Assembly: GCF_033568475.1 (NCBI RefSeq)
Contig: NC_133122.1
Span: forward strand, 146,458,861 to 146,522,860
Direction of reading: 5' to 3'
Source: Henckelia pumila
Taxonomy: Eukaryota > Streptophyta > Magnoliopsida > Lamiales > Gesneriaceae
Length of the DNA: 64,000 nt
Notes under the pieces: model-generated
Database searches by the model: none
Told to the model about the DNA's origin: nothing
Seen by the model: the letters and a program-made list of their open reading frames with translations, nothing else
Shown here: piece by piece, positions 36,358 to 46,721 of the stretch
Numbering within the stretch: the first letter of the stretch is position 1
Layout of the letters: each line of letters begins with the position of its first letter
Translations under genes and position numbers: made by a program

Positions 36358-36789
36358 TGATGTAGCAAAAAATCGATATCACCCGATTGGAGAGAATCTG
36401 GGTAACTTATGGAGATCTGGATAGCCGGATTAATACTCGAACTGTTCCAAAGACCGAACTTCGTGGGTTGTCACCTGCATCACAAAGAAAAGTGAGTGGC
36501 GTCGGGGTTGTCCGACGAAAACACTCCGACTCTCAAGTCAGTATTTGCCCAATAAAAGTTCTAGAGAACTAGAGCATGTGACTATAGAGTGCGTACCTTG
36601 ATAATTTAAGGACTTGAGCTATTTATAGATAGTCGGAGAGTTTCATGTGCTTGAGCCTCTTATGGGCTTTTAGGAATTTATGGACCTTGATAAAGTGTCC
36701 AAATAAATAACTAAATAATATGGGATCCAAATGGATTGAGTCACTGGGCTTGGACCCGTGAGAAAGTCAAATCGGGTAATAACTCATCA
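36358..36789 (-). repeat. 3' LTR (left) of Tat-like TR-GAG
   Basis: 432 bp, plus-strand ends TGATGTAGC and AACTCATCA. A minus-strand TATA box (CTATAAATAG) lies near 36619-36628. The adjacent polypurine tract on the minus strand reads GAGTGGAGGGCT. Confidence 0.88.
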
Positions 36790-37299
36790 TAAGCCCTCCA
36801 CTCTCGAGCATGTCGTGTTAGCGAGATGACCGCGAGTAAAAAATTTAGAGATACCGTTATGGAGTAATTGTAGTAGGAATGTGTTGCAATTGAATTGCAT
36901 ATAGTTGGAAGCAAAGTCCTAATTGAATTGAAAATTGTTGGATTCACAGTCCTGTCTGAATAATGATCGTAGAATTGCAGTAGGATTGTGGTGTAATAGG
37001 ATAGGAATCAAAGTTCTGCCAGAATAATAATTGTAGAAACTCAGTAGAACTCTGGCTGGATTACATTATAAATTCAACACCATAGTGCTTTCATCACAAC
37101 TTACTAACTCAATATTGTTTTTCAATTTTTTATTGCAGTATTCGTGTGTTGAAAAATTAATAGACCAAATATAGTAGGAGTAATCCACATGGCAGGTAAA
37201 AAAATTTCCCTTCACACGTAGCTTTAATTTTGATAATCGATGAATAATATTCACTCTCATCTCTCTTGGAACCTCTCCCAACGTTTTGTGTACTATGTG

Positions 37300-38960
37300 T
37301 ATCTATGTGTATAAATCACAATCTATCATCTCTCCACCATCACCAAGGATCATCGACGTACGACTAAATCGACGGCGACAGTGTTGACCGGCTATGGATG
37401 TGATAGGAGAAAGGAGATGCGGCAGCTCTCGGAGATCGACTTCCAGCCATGGAGCATCCACTATCGGTGGATGCGTCTAGATCTGGCTCGATCAATGCTG
37501 GTCGAGGAGGGTGGTTGGAGGCAATATGAAAAGGTGGCAATGGGCTCCCGTCGATATCCAACCATGGAGTAGCCTTCAAGCTCTCCTGATCTGGCTCGAC
37601 GGAGGTGGCATCGTTCGTGGCGTTTCTGTGCGATGGAGAAAAAACAGTGTTCGAAGTCGACTTCCAGCATGAAACGTCCACCGCCGGTGGATGCTCCATT
37701 TCCTGGCTCGATCTAGGCGTCGTGGTTGCAGTGCGACGATGGTCGTGGTACGACGACGATGATAGTGCGACGGCAATGGCGTAGCGACGAAGAGGCGATG
37801 AATTCCTTGGGCCGTGAGAGAGATGTATATTTGCATGTATATACACACATGTTATTTGTTGTTGATAATAATTATTTTATTTGTGTTTAAATGCATGGTC
37901 TGCTTCACCAAAAAATCGTGAGAATTTTGATTGTCTCACTTTCACAACTTTTGTCTAATATTTTAAAAATATTATGACTTGGTTATTTGCATTGAGTGGT
38001 AGTGAAAAAGGTGTACTAGATATATATTTTTAATATATATATATATATATTTGGTGGGGTGTCGGTTCCATGATAAGGTATTGTCCTTCTTGAGGGTGAA
38101 GCAAAATATCAACATGTTTGTTGATCCAGTGGAACCTTCTGCGTATTAGTTCGAGTCTACATCAGGACCTAGATTCCAAATCTTCGTTCATAGTTAGCCA
38201 AATTATATCCCAAAACTTCGAAACAAGTCCCAAAAACTAAACCAAGTCAACCCAACACTGACCGGCGGCCGACGACGTGAGTCGGCACTGCGGCACGGCA
38301 GAGGCGGCGGCGGTTGGAAAATGGGTTTCTGGAAATCTCAATAAAACTTTGCAAAATCGGTATCAATAGATAGCTCTTTTCGAGACGCTTCCAACGGTAT
38401 ATTTGGTTATGCATTTCGGCGACCGGAGGCGGCCAAACGACAGCGAGAAAGTGGCGGCTGAGGGAATTCGGGTTTCTCCCGGTCGCTCTAAAAATATTCA
38501 AAATGGGTGTCAATGGCTAGCTCTTGTCGTGAGGAGTCCAACCATATATTTACTTTCGAATTTTGACCATCGGAGGCGGCTGAACGGCGGCAAAAAACTG
38601 GATACATATTTTTAACACATAATTCAGTTATTTTAATCTTATCTAATCTCTTGATCGCGTACTTAGTAACCCTTGATCATGGTTAATATTTAATTAAACT
38701 GGGTACGGGTTACTACAGTCGCTTCTGCCCACATACGGGAGTCGGACCGCAATTGATATTCCAGTGGATGCATTAGGACCGTCACTTATAATATTTTCGA
38801 CGAAGAGTTTTCCGAACGCCTGAGAGATTTTTGTCTTCTAAACAATCTCTTGAGGGAATGTGTATTTTACAATCCCTTGGAGTAGTATTTTCGATTAAAA
38901 CTCTTGTGTTAGTGTATTTCACATAACCTCTTAGGTTGGTACATTGGATGTAACCCCTTG
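37300..38960. other. Internal spacer of unknown origin
   Basis: GC-richer than the surroundings. 37430-37500 and 37655-37715 share GTCGACTTCCAGC, GGTGGATGC and TGGCTCGATC, an internal duplication. 38300-38600 holds two diverged copies of a block with AATGGCTAGCTCTTGTCG-like and GGAGGCGGC words. A 160-residue minus frame (37846-37364) has low-complexity composition and no domain I recognise. It could be captured host DNA or element-specific spacer. Confidence 0.4.
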
Positions 38961-39650
38961 GGACTATGATTCTGTATACTTTTTAGGACTTTGTGAATTT
39001 TTTATGGTTATCATAACGTGATAAATTTTGTGACAGTCATTATGATTTGATAAATTTTTTATAGTCGATAAGACTTCTTTTGAAAAAAATTTTATAATCG
39101 CTACGACTTCTTCTGAATTTTTTTTTATAGTCGCTACGACTTCTTCTGAAAAAAATTTTTATAGTCGCTATGATTTCATGAATTTTTATAGTCAGTATGA
39201 CTTGATGAATACTTTATTTATAGTCACTATGACTTGATAAATTATTTATAGTCGATATGACTTTTTCTGAAAAAATATTTATAGTTGCTATGACTTTTTC
39301 TGAAAAAATTTTATCGTCACTATGACTTCTTCAGAAAAAAATTTTATAGTTGCTATGACTTCTTCTGAAAAATTTTTATAGTCGCTATGACTTTTTTGAA
39401 TTGTTTATAGTCGATATGACTCTTTTTGAAAATTTTTTATAGTCGCTATGACTTTTTGAATTATTTATAGTCGCTATGACTTTTTGAATTATTTATAGTC
39501 ACTATGACTTTTTTGAATTTTTTATAGTCACTATGATTTTGTGAATTATTTATAGTCGCTATGATTTTTTTTGAATTATTTATAGTCACTATGACTTTTT
39601 GAATTATTTATAGTCACTATGACTTTTTTGAATTGTTTGTAGTCGCTATG
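38960..39650. repeat. Tandem array of TATAGTCGCTATGACTT units
   Basis: About 20 units of 28-40 bp, each with TATAGTCGCTATGACTT and a variable spacer such as TTTTGAATTATT or CTTCTGAAAAAAATTT. Unit length varies mainly through A/T runs. It lies just downstream of the gag remnant in element orientation. Confidence 0.85.
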
Positions 39651-40116
39651 AATTTTTGTTGTGCTCTAGGAGAAATAACGTAGTGCTTAACATGGAGTAC
39701 TTAGGAGTGGATCAAGTTCCTAAGATTTTGTCTCATGGGAAAGTCCTGAACCCACTCTATTTGCTACGTGGTGAGGTATCCCGGGACTGTATTTTTGTCT
39801 TCTTGACCTCTTACAGCATCGTGGCTTAGGTAGTCCTACAGGGCTGGCCAAGCCTCTGATGGATGAGTAGCCTTATTGATTGCATGGGTCGTGACGTATG
39901 AGTTAAGCATTCATTGACGAAGATGAGTTCCTTCTTATATAATTAAATAGAAAAGTAAACAAATAAATATAAGTTTATTATTAAACATAAAATAAATGGA
40001 AAAAAAAAATTATATGTAAGGCAAATAAATTAGCAGCAATCAATCTATTTTAGCTTGCAGGTATTTGCCCTATGAGTGTAGAGTTTCTGTAGATTGGCAT
40101 GACTCTCCGTCTTGCG

Positions 40117-41140
40117 TTATATTTCGTCGTATTTTTCTTCTCGTTTTCTTTTTCGCGAGGAGTGTAACTCATCAGTTTCCTCGATGCATATGTATTTTTC
40201 GGCTCTAGACAATATCTCCTCTAAGGTGTTCGAGGATTTTCTTGCTATAGATTCTTTGAACCTTCCAGGGCGCAAGTTTTGCTGCATTATTCTAGCCAGA
40301 AAATCATGGTTCACGTGTAGGACTTCGTGAACTGCGTGAGTAAATCGTCGAACATATTCTCTCAAGCTTTCTCCTTCTTTCTGAACGATTGTGAACAGAT
40401 ACGCTGTTGTTTTCAGGTATTTCTTGTTAATTGAGAATTGTTGGATGAAGCACTAGGTAAGTTGCTCCAAGTTGGCAATAGATCCGAACGGCGACTTATT
40501 GAACATGTGAGAGCTCGCCCTGATAACGTTGTTCGGAATATCTTGCAATAAGCAGCATCTGTGATGTCATACAAATTTGCTTTTGCGTAGAATTTGTTAA
40601 TATGATCTTGAGGATCACTAGTTCCATCGAACTTAGGTAGGCTGGGGATTTTGACTCCCTTAGGCAATGCTTCAGATAAAATGGCGTTAGTGAACGAGCT
40701 CCGACGTGCAGGCAAGATTGCTGACGAATTTTTCCCAGTTACATATGTGTGAGATCCATCTCCACGGGTTAGATTAGTGGTTTTGTTTTCGTCAGAGACA
40801 TCATGAACTGTGTGAGCACTTGTTTCACCCTTTTTATGTGTTGTATTTTCTTGGTCCCCTCGGGATCTTTTTCATTAACTTTAGACTTAGTTTTCTTTGG
40901 GTCTTCTTTATCAGGGTCACGAGATGATGACCCTATTTTATGAGCTCTCTTGTCGCTGTTTCGGCATTGACGGGATGTTGCGAACTGAGCGACCGCTTCA
41001 GTCGCTGCGCGCGTGGCTGTTCCTTCCATTAAGGCTGTCAAAGTTTCCTGTGTGAAACTAAATCCAGGCGGTGGTTTGGAGATTGGAGGTGAGTCTCCAT
41101 TGCGATTATTTCCTTGATTTGTTTGTGGTGGAGTATGCAT
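40117..41140 (-). pseudogene. gag: Tat-like gag, frameshifted
   Basis: Gag fragments lie in three frames. The N-terminal part starts MHTPPQTNQ at 41140 and is Lys/Asp-rich. The capsid block (40715-40500) contains KFDGTSDPQDHINKFYAKA, typical of Tat/Ogre gag. The C-terminal part (40365-40117) contains LREYVRRF and ends Lys/Glu-rich. Breaks: a frameshift near 40800, another near 40505 and a stop near 40457. The protein would have formed the retroelement capsid. No zinc knuckle or protease follows. Confidence 0.75.
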
Positions 41141-41165
41141 TCTCAATGATGCAGTGAACAATTTT

Positions 41166-41180
41166 CCACAGACGGCGCCA
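41166..41180 (-). other. Primer binding site of Tat-like TR-GAG
   Basis: The minus strand reads TGGCGCCGTCTGTGG a few bases after the 5' LTR. TGGCGCC is complementary to a tRNA 3' end of Asp type and is the usual Tat site. Confidence 0.8.
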
Positions 41181-41183
41181 AGC

Positions 41184-41620
41184 TGATGTAGCAAAAAATC
41201 AATATCACCCGATTGGAGAGAATCTGGATAACTTGTGGAGATCTGGATATTCAGATTAATATTCGAACTGTTCCAAAGACCGAACTTTGTGAGTTGTCAC
41301 CTGCATCACAAAGCAAAGTGAGTGGCGCCGGGGGTTGCCCGGCGAAAACACTCCAACGCTCAAGTCAGTATTTGCCCAATAAAAGTTCTAGAGAACTAGA
41401 GCATGTGACTATAGAGTGCGTACCTTAATAATGAGAGGACTTGAGCTATTTATAGATAGTCGGAGAGTTTCATGGATTTGAGCCTCTTATGGGCTTTTAA
41501 AAATTTATTTATGGGTCTTGATAAAGTGTCCAAATAAATAACTAAATAATATAAGACCCAAATGGATTGAGTCACTGGGCTTGGACCCGGAAAAAATTCA
41601 AATCGGATAATAACCCATCA
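41184..41620 (-). repeat. 5' LTR (right) of Tat-like TR-GAG
   Basis: 437 bp, matching the left LTR along its length with scattered substitutions. A minus-strand TATA box (CTATAAATAG) lies near 41446-41455. Confidence 0.88.
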
Positions 41621-41625
41621 TATGT

Positions 41626-41996
41626 GTTAATGAAACAATATACAGATTTCATTGTGAATTTCCTCTCGTACCTTATTTTCTTCATATTATTAGTTAATGA
41701 GACCACATCTTCTTCGTTGTTAATGGACACCATTAATACATTATCTAAATTTCTTATTCGTGTTTTCAATGATTATTACTAAGTACAACATCCGTGCGTT
41801 TTCCCAGTTCACATAAATATGCAAAACAAAACAAAACATTTCATACATTCGGTACATTCCATTGACGAAATATATATCTATAGTTTACACATCATTTGAA
41901 ACGTGGTGGTAAATCAACCACCAATGTGATGGTTATCTCCTCCTTTAGTCCTTTGTAAACAATTTACGCAAAGCAAACTTAATATATTATCGTTGA
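41626..41996. other. Intergenic DNA, no gene seen
   Basis: AT-rich. 41644-41700 repeats the sequence left of the retrotransposon at 36307-36357 (TTTCATTGTGAATTT and a T-rich tail). Confidence 0.5.
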
Positions 41997-42220
41997 GATC
42001 TTGGATTGTTTAAAGTTGGTGACGTCTTTCATGTTAAATATGTCATTTGTTTTGAGGTCGAGAAGATGTATGTTACCATTGTTTTTCGAATTCGAGATCG
42101 AGACCTCCCAGTTTTAAGATCTCGAATTCAAAAATCAAGCGTAACAAACATCTTCTTGACCTCAAAACAAATGGCATATTTAACATGAAAGACGTCACCA
42201 ACTTTAAACAATCCAAGACC
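41997..42220. repeat. Long inverted repeat, 103-bp arms, 18-nt loop
   Basis: The left arm (41997-42099) and right arm (42118-42220) are reverse complements apart from about ten scattered mismatches. Shared words include GATTGTTTAAAGTTGGTGAC and TTTCATGTTAAATATG. The loop is GAGACCTCCCAGTTTTAA. It lies 85 bp past the stop codon of the permease gene, so it could be inside that gene's 3' UTR. It could be a foldback transposon or a source of small RNAs. Confidence 0.9.
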
Positions 42221-42304
42221 CTAAAGGGCGATAACTTGATACACAACAAGGCGACAACTTGATACACAACAAACAAGCAGCGTGCCAAGAATCAAGATGA
42301 ATTT

Positions 42305-43384
42305 TTACTTTTGAGGATAATTTCCGTATATGTAAGAAGCAAATCCCCAGAAAGTGATTATTAAAGATAGAATCTTGAAACCACTCATCGGATCCTTCAA
42401 AAGAATGACAGCAGCAATGCTTGTAAGAGGCACCCTTATCGCATTAAGTACTCCAGCGAGCACAGTCGACGCTAAGAACAGCACAGCAGTGGCTCCAAGA
42501 ACCCCGAGCTGAAAGGTGATGACCCCCCAGATAAGGACCGAGAGATACGAGCTTCTACCGCCTTTAAATGATCTTGCCTCCGATGCCATCGCTTGGAAAT
42601 CCCTGTTTACTATGAGGCCAATTGTAGTGAACACGAAAGCAAAGAAAGAAACCATCACTTGCTGCTCGAGAACGACATGGAAGGATCTTCTCCCGAGCAA
42701 TTTTATAAATACTAATTCAGATAGAGCAAATATCAACCCGTGTAAAGCAGATCCTAATATATTCCATATAAATCCCATTATATACTGACTCTCGGTAACG
42801 TTACCGTATCTATCCGAATCTGAATCAAGTGCTATGATAACCATTGCAGCAGTAATGATAACAACAGCATTGATAGTCGAGGCATTGATTTTGTTCTTCA
42901 CAAGCAGATATCCGAAGAGTGCAGAAAATATGAGGGACGTAGATCCGAGAAGAGAGGCAGTGGACGCAGGCAAGTAAGCGTACCCGTACGCGTACATGAG
43001 GTTATCAGCAGCACTCAAGAAACCCAAGACAACATAAGATAGAGTAAGTTTAAAGTCCAGAGGAGTTGGGAGTACTCCTAAGACAAAATACGAAGGAATT
43101 AAAAACAATGCAGGAATTGGCCACCCAGCCACGGCTACCCAAGAAATTATCCATTTACTCTTCCCACCATCCGAGTAATAAACACGAGATAAAAGTGAAG
43201 AAGCAGGAAATGCCACGAGCATTGCTGCAGTGCTTAGAGCTAATAGAATCCAATGTATCTTCGGTTTGCTTTTGTATGCTTCCCAAGCCATGGTCCTAAA
43301 GGCACGAAGTTTGCCATTCCATGATTTTTCCGCGAGGACCTCCATTTCTTCCTCTGGATGGAAACGACAGTGAGAGTAAGCCAA
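42305..43384 (-). CDS. Purine permease-like (PUP family) transporter
   Basis: An intact frame of 359 residues from the ATG at 43384. Starting at residue about 44 it has roughly ten hydrophobic segments (IHWILLALSTAAMLVAFPA, SYVVLGFLSAADNLMYAYGY, LVKNKINASTINAVVIITA) and ends SLIITFWGFASYIYGNYPQK. This fits plant purine permeases, which import purines, cytokinins or related solutes across membranes. The substrate cannot be told. The true start may be the ATG at 43345 (346 residues): a good acceptor (TTTCCATCCAG) ends at 43354 and a donor (TTGAAGGTACTC) starts at 43517, suggesting a 164-nt intron in the 5' leader. A long inverted repeat lies just downstream. Confidence 0.88.
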   Translation of the reverse strand: MAYSHCRFHPEEEMEVLAEKSWNGKLRAFRTMAWEAYKSKPKIHWILLALSTAAMLVAFPASSLLSRVYYSDGGKSKWIISWVAVAGWPIPALFLIPSYFVLGVLPTPLDFKLTLSYVVLGFLSAADNLMYAYGYAYLPASTASLLGSTSLIFSALFGYLLVKNKINASTINAVVIITAAMVIIALDSDSDRYGNVTESQYIMGFIWNILGSALHGLIFALSELVFIKLLGRRSFHVVLEQQVMVSFFAFVFTTIGLIVNRDFQAMASEARSFKGGRSSYLSVLIWGVITFQLGVLGATAVLFLASTVLAGVLNAIRVPLTSIAAVILLKDPMSGFKILSLIITFWGFASYIYGNYPQK

Positions 43385-43518
43385 GCATAGACATCATTTA
43401 TGCAGACAAAAGATTGACAGAATGTGCTTGCAATCAGCAAGAACAAGGAGAAGGAAACATGACTAAGGCTGACATCACACTTGCGAAAAAACAACGGATA
43501 CATGATGCATAGAGTACC

Positions 43519-45002
43519 TTCAATGTGAAGCGTAATCCTGGAATGAACTCCATGATAGTTCGATGCTATGTAATTTCAAACACAGTAATGGAAGTAAATT
43601 ATAAAGGCAACTCTGGCATAAGACGTACTCTCAATTCTCAAACATAGAAAATCTTGCCGCGGGAAATCTGTATTTTGGTAATTTGAAGGAAAAACCATTT
43701 GGAAGCGCCACTATGTAAATTTGGAATAAATGAGTTCAAATCACTTCGGTATAGAATAATTTCACAGCAGAGTGGCCTCATCAACTTGCTTGTTGAGTCA
43801 GCTTTCAAGCAATCACATTGAAAAATCAACCCAAGTGAAGAAATGAATATAAAATAACATGATACAATCATCAGAAAGTTTTCTTTACTCAAAACAAAAT
43901 TAAACCCAGTAGAAAACCATATAAATTGGTAACATTTCAAAAGGAAAAGAAGGATTCAACGCCCTTTGAATTCCAAATAATTAATCAAGAACGTGAAGGG
44001 ATTCAGCGCCCTTTTGCATCAGTTCGCTCTAGTAAATTTGCAGGGGTACAAGCTTGGAATGCTCTCTATCCATATTAGGTCTTTCAAATGACAAGCCTAA
44101 TGGTAGATACCCCCTATATAATCGAAAACATAAAAGGATCCTTGCACTTCATTTTGATTTCATTGTGGCTAATCAAAATCCTTCTCAAAAAGCAAGCTGA
44201 AAGTAGATACGTATGAATTATCATCTTCTTGACTTTATCAAGCAATACCATCAAACTACAATTAGTCCGCATCGATCACCTAATGAAGTCTAAGTGTCAA
44301 ACTATAAAGGCAATTGCCCCTCCCTACACCTATTTTCTCCATTCACAAAGCTTGAATCTGAAACTTTGCTCAAAGGGAGCCCAACATTCTAGCACTATTA
44401 AACCGGTGATGATAAATTGATATTCAAAACTTTGTCGGCCATGATAACGACAGTACAAAAAAGCTCCCCCCAAAAAAGCACAGAATACACTACAGCACCA
44501 GCATCAAGAAAACAGAAATTAAAACCCAGAAATCGAGCAGCGGATTGCCCGAAAGACTAGAATAAATTTTACATAACACTAAATTAGATATTCTAAACAC
44601 ATAAAAGACCCATGTTCGAGCCCCTGAGTAAAGAGAATATGAACCAAGAAATCATTTTTTTAACAGCGCAGACAGAAAATTCAGTGAATTGAAACTAGGA
44701 CCAACCAGACATGAGTAGTGGCTGCTGCATCAATCCGAAACCTCGTTTCTTGAATCAATTGAAGCAAAATATCAGCGTGTCAGCCCAAAAAATGAACCGA
44801 AAAATTGGTAGTTCAAAGCTGGACCATGCAGGTTTCCTTCACTTGAAAAGATTAAAAAAAAAATTGACAATAACACATCCAACCAGCGAAGGGAAGTAGC
44901 CGAATTATCAATTAATTATAAGATTATATCAGCCCAGTAGCACACCATTATTTTTTGGAAATTATATTCTTAATATCTCAAAAAGAATTTTGATTTGAGC
45001 TT

Positions 45003-45008
<6 letters not shown>
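43519..45008. other. Upstream region of the permease gene, no second gene seen
   Basis: AT-rich, with no frame above 100 residues that resembles a known family. If the leader intron is real, 43518 and above hold a non-coding first exon and promoter. GGATTCAACGCCCTTTGAATTCC near 43952 and GGGATTCAGCGCCCTTTTGCATC near 43998 form a small direct repeat. Confidence 0.4.
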
Positions 45009-45044
<36 letters not shown>

Positions 45045-45066
45045 TTTATATATATATATATAAATT
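45009..45066. repeat. (TA)n microsatellite
   Basis: An almost pure TA run broken once by AAATATT. Confidence 0.95.
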
Positions 45067-45091
45067 TAAAAGTTAATTAATCTCGTCTATA

Positions 45092-45373
45092 TCTATACTA
45101 TTATATAAAACTTGAGCACCCTTTGATAATTACTTTTGGTGTGTCACGATGACATCAGTTTTCTTCTCCATTTTACCTCTATTCATTGAGAGTTTTCTGC
45201 TTCCCTTTTTTTTCGAAGGCAAAGGGCAAAATAACGTTTTGACAACTTTCATAATTCTAATTTCATCTCACGTCTCTCTCACATGTCTCCTAAAAAACGT
45301 GCTTTTCTCCCAAACCAAAAATAAAAAATAAATTTTATTTAAAAATACTGTAAAGCGTGCTTCGGATCACTAG
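45092..45373 (+). mobile_element. Candidate short Helitron
   Basis: Starts TCTATACTATTATATAAAAC and ends GGATCACTAG, with A before and T after, matching the Helitron rule (5'-TC, 3'-CTRR, insertion between A and T). The 5' end resembles common plant Helitron termini. A subterminal hairpin is weak (AAGCGTGCTT), so the call is tentative. Confidence 0.45.
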
Positions 45374-46052
45374 TCTATTTATTAAGCAAGATGACCTCAA
45401 AGAAACCGTAGGTATTTTGGTATATAGCACAAAATTAATCATAATTTCCATTTGAGAATTGTTATTTATGCTTCATTTTGTGGTATTTACACTACATTTC
45501 ATACGCAAAATAATGTATCAAATTTATTCACAAGTGAAATACAAATAACAAAAAATAAAATGTAAATATCAACTTGATTGAAACTAAGTTTTTCGTCACT
45601 TATGTGCAAATACCTGGTATATAATTATATGTGGTGTGTAGAGATCAAGAAGAGGGTAAGTTCGAACCTACCGGTCAAGGTAGTGCCTGAATCCACTTAT
45701 TGGCTGCCATGCATCATTTATTTTTTGTTTAAAAAAAATTCCGAATTTCTTAGTTGTAGGCCTCTTAACCCAACTATGGTTTGACCAAAGATAAAAGAAT
45801 TCAAAGTTCTCATCTGTCTCACAATTTCCATATCCACCGGTTTTCTCATCACAGTAATTCCACCCATTTTCGCCAGACGCCCCTCGCCGACAAGTGACAT
45901 AGTTCCGCTGCTGCTGTTCGATATTTTCTATTTTTTACGGGGCTCTCATTTGAAAGAAAAACACTTTACTTTTTTGAGCGGTCATTTTTTTTGATCTGGT
46001 CATTTAATGAAGAATCTCGAATGTGTCGGCGATTGAACTACGACTTAAGGCG

Positions 46053-46099
46053 GAAGAAGAAGAAGAAGAAGAAGAAGAAGAAGAAGAAGAAGAAGAAGA
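46053..46099. repeat. (GAA)n microsatellite
   Basis: About 15 triplets. The poly-lysine frame it creates is an artefact. Confidence 0.95.
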
Positions 46100-46379
46100 G
46101 GGAGGTGTTTTTCTTTCAATTGATAACCCCTTTCTTTACTGTGAAAATGGAGAATTTCAAATTGGCGTTGGTAAAATTAGAACGGCAATTTGAAAGGGCC
46201 ATTTAAATATATAGGTCTGGTTTTGTTTTCAATTCAATAAAAGGGACTCTTGACTTTTTAATTCAGTCAAAGAGTCTCAATTAAGGGTAGTTTGGTCTTT
46301 TTTTTAAAAAAAAAAAAAATTATGTCCAACACTTATTTTCCCTCCTCTCTCCCTTCCCTCTCTCTCCTCTCCTCTCCTC

Positions 46380-46440
46380 TCCAGGATTCGAACCTGACTC
46401 TCCTCTCTCCTCCTGGACTCTAACCACTAGACCACCAATA
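46380..46440 (-). mobile_element. tRNA-like head, possible SINE
   Basis: On the minus strand GGTGGTCTAGTGGTTAGAGT resembles a Pol III A box and GGTTCGAATCC, about 30 nt on, is a B box. The spacing is that of a tRNA, but no acceptor stem pairs and a GA-rich run follows. It fits a degenerate tRNA-derived SINE better than a working tRNA. Confidence 0.5.
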
Positions 46441-46494
46441 TTTTTGATAATAATACTACACAATAAAATATATATATAATGGTTTGAGTTGACC

Positions 46495-46553
46495 CAAGCG
46501 GTCGACCAAGCTGTCAAAGCGGTCGACCAAGCCCAAGCCTTGGTCGACCGCTT
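46495..46553. repeat. AAGCGGTCGACCAAG palindrome cluster
   Basis: A perfect 15-bp inverted repeat (46517-46531 and 46539-46553, 7-nt loop), preceded by a third direct copy at about 46496-46510. Confidence 0.9.
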
Positions 46554-46636
46554 GGTGAATTAAAAAAAAAAAAAAGAAGAAGAGGGAAAATTAGGAAGAA
46601 GAGTGAGAAAAGAAGACAGAAAAAAAAAAAACAACG

Positions 46637-46721
46637 CAGAGACGTGAAAGAAGAGAAGGAGGAGAGAGAAAACACTTAAAGAGACGTGAAAAAAGAGAAG
46701 GAGGAGAGAGAAAACACTTAA
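46637..46721. repeat. 43-bp direct duplication
   Basis: GAGACGTGAAAGAAGAGAAG and the following GGAGAGAGAAAACACTTAAA occur twice back to back with one mismatch. Confidence 0.9.

Larger units (their letters stand above)
36358..41620 (-). mobile_element. Pol-less Tat-like LTR retrotransposon with gag remnant
   Basis: The 5263-bp element is flanked by TATGT (36353-36357 and 41621-41625). It lies on the minus strand: the primer site is next to the right LTR, followed by a broken gag, long non-coding sequence with a tandem array, a polypurine tract and the left LTR. No pol motif was found. The primer site TTGGCGCCGTCTGTGG and the gag type fit the Tat lineage. It is a second TR-GAG-like element, unrelated to the one at 26486 and with much shorter LTRs. 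Confidence 0.88.

Noticed and set aside
37364..37846. 160-residue minus ORF as a host gene
   Set aside because: Ser/Pro/Arg-rich composition without a domain, inside a retrotransposon spacer with internal duplications; kept only as unknown spacer.
43638..43940. 100-residue minus ORF upstream of the permease
   Set aside because: No recognisable family and atypical composition; probably promoter or leader DNA.
45991..46206. Lys-rich ORF
   Set aside because: Caused by the GAA microsatellite.
46380..46440. Functional tRNA gene on the minus strand
   Set aside because: A and B boxes are present, but no acceptor or anticodon stem can be formed and no anticodon is placed; more like a SINE.
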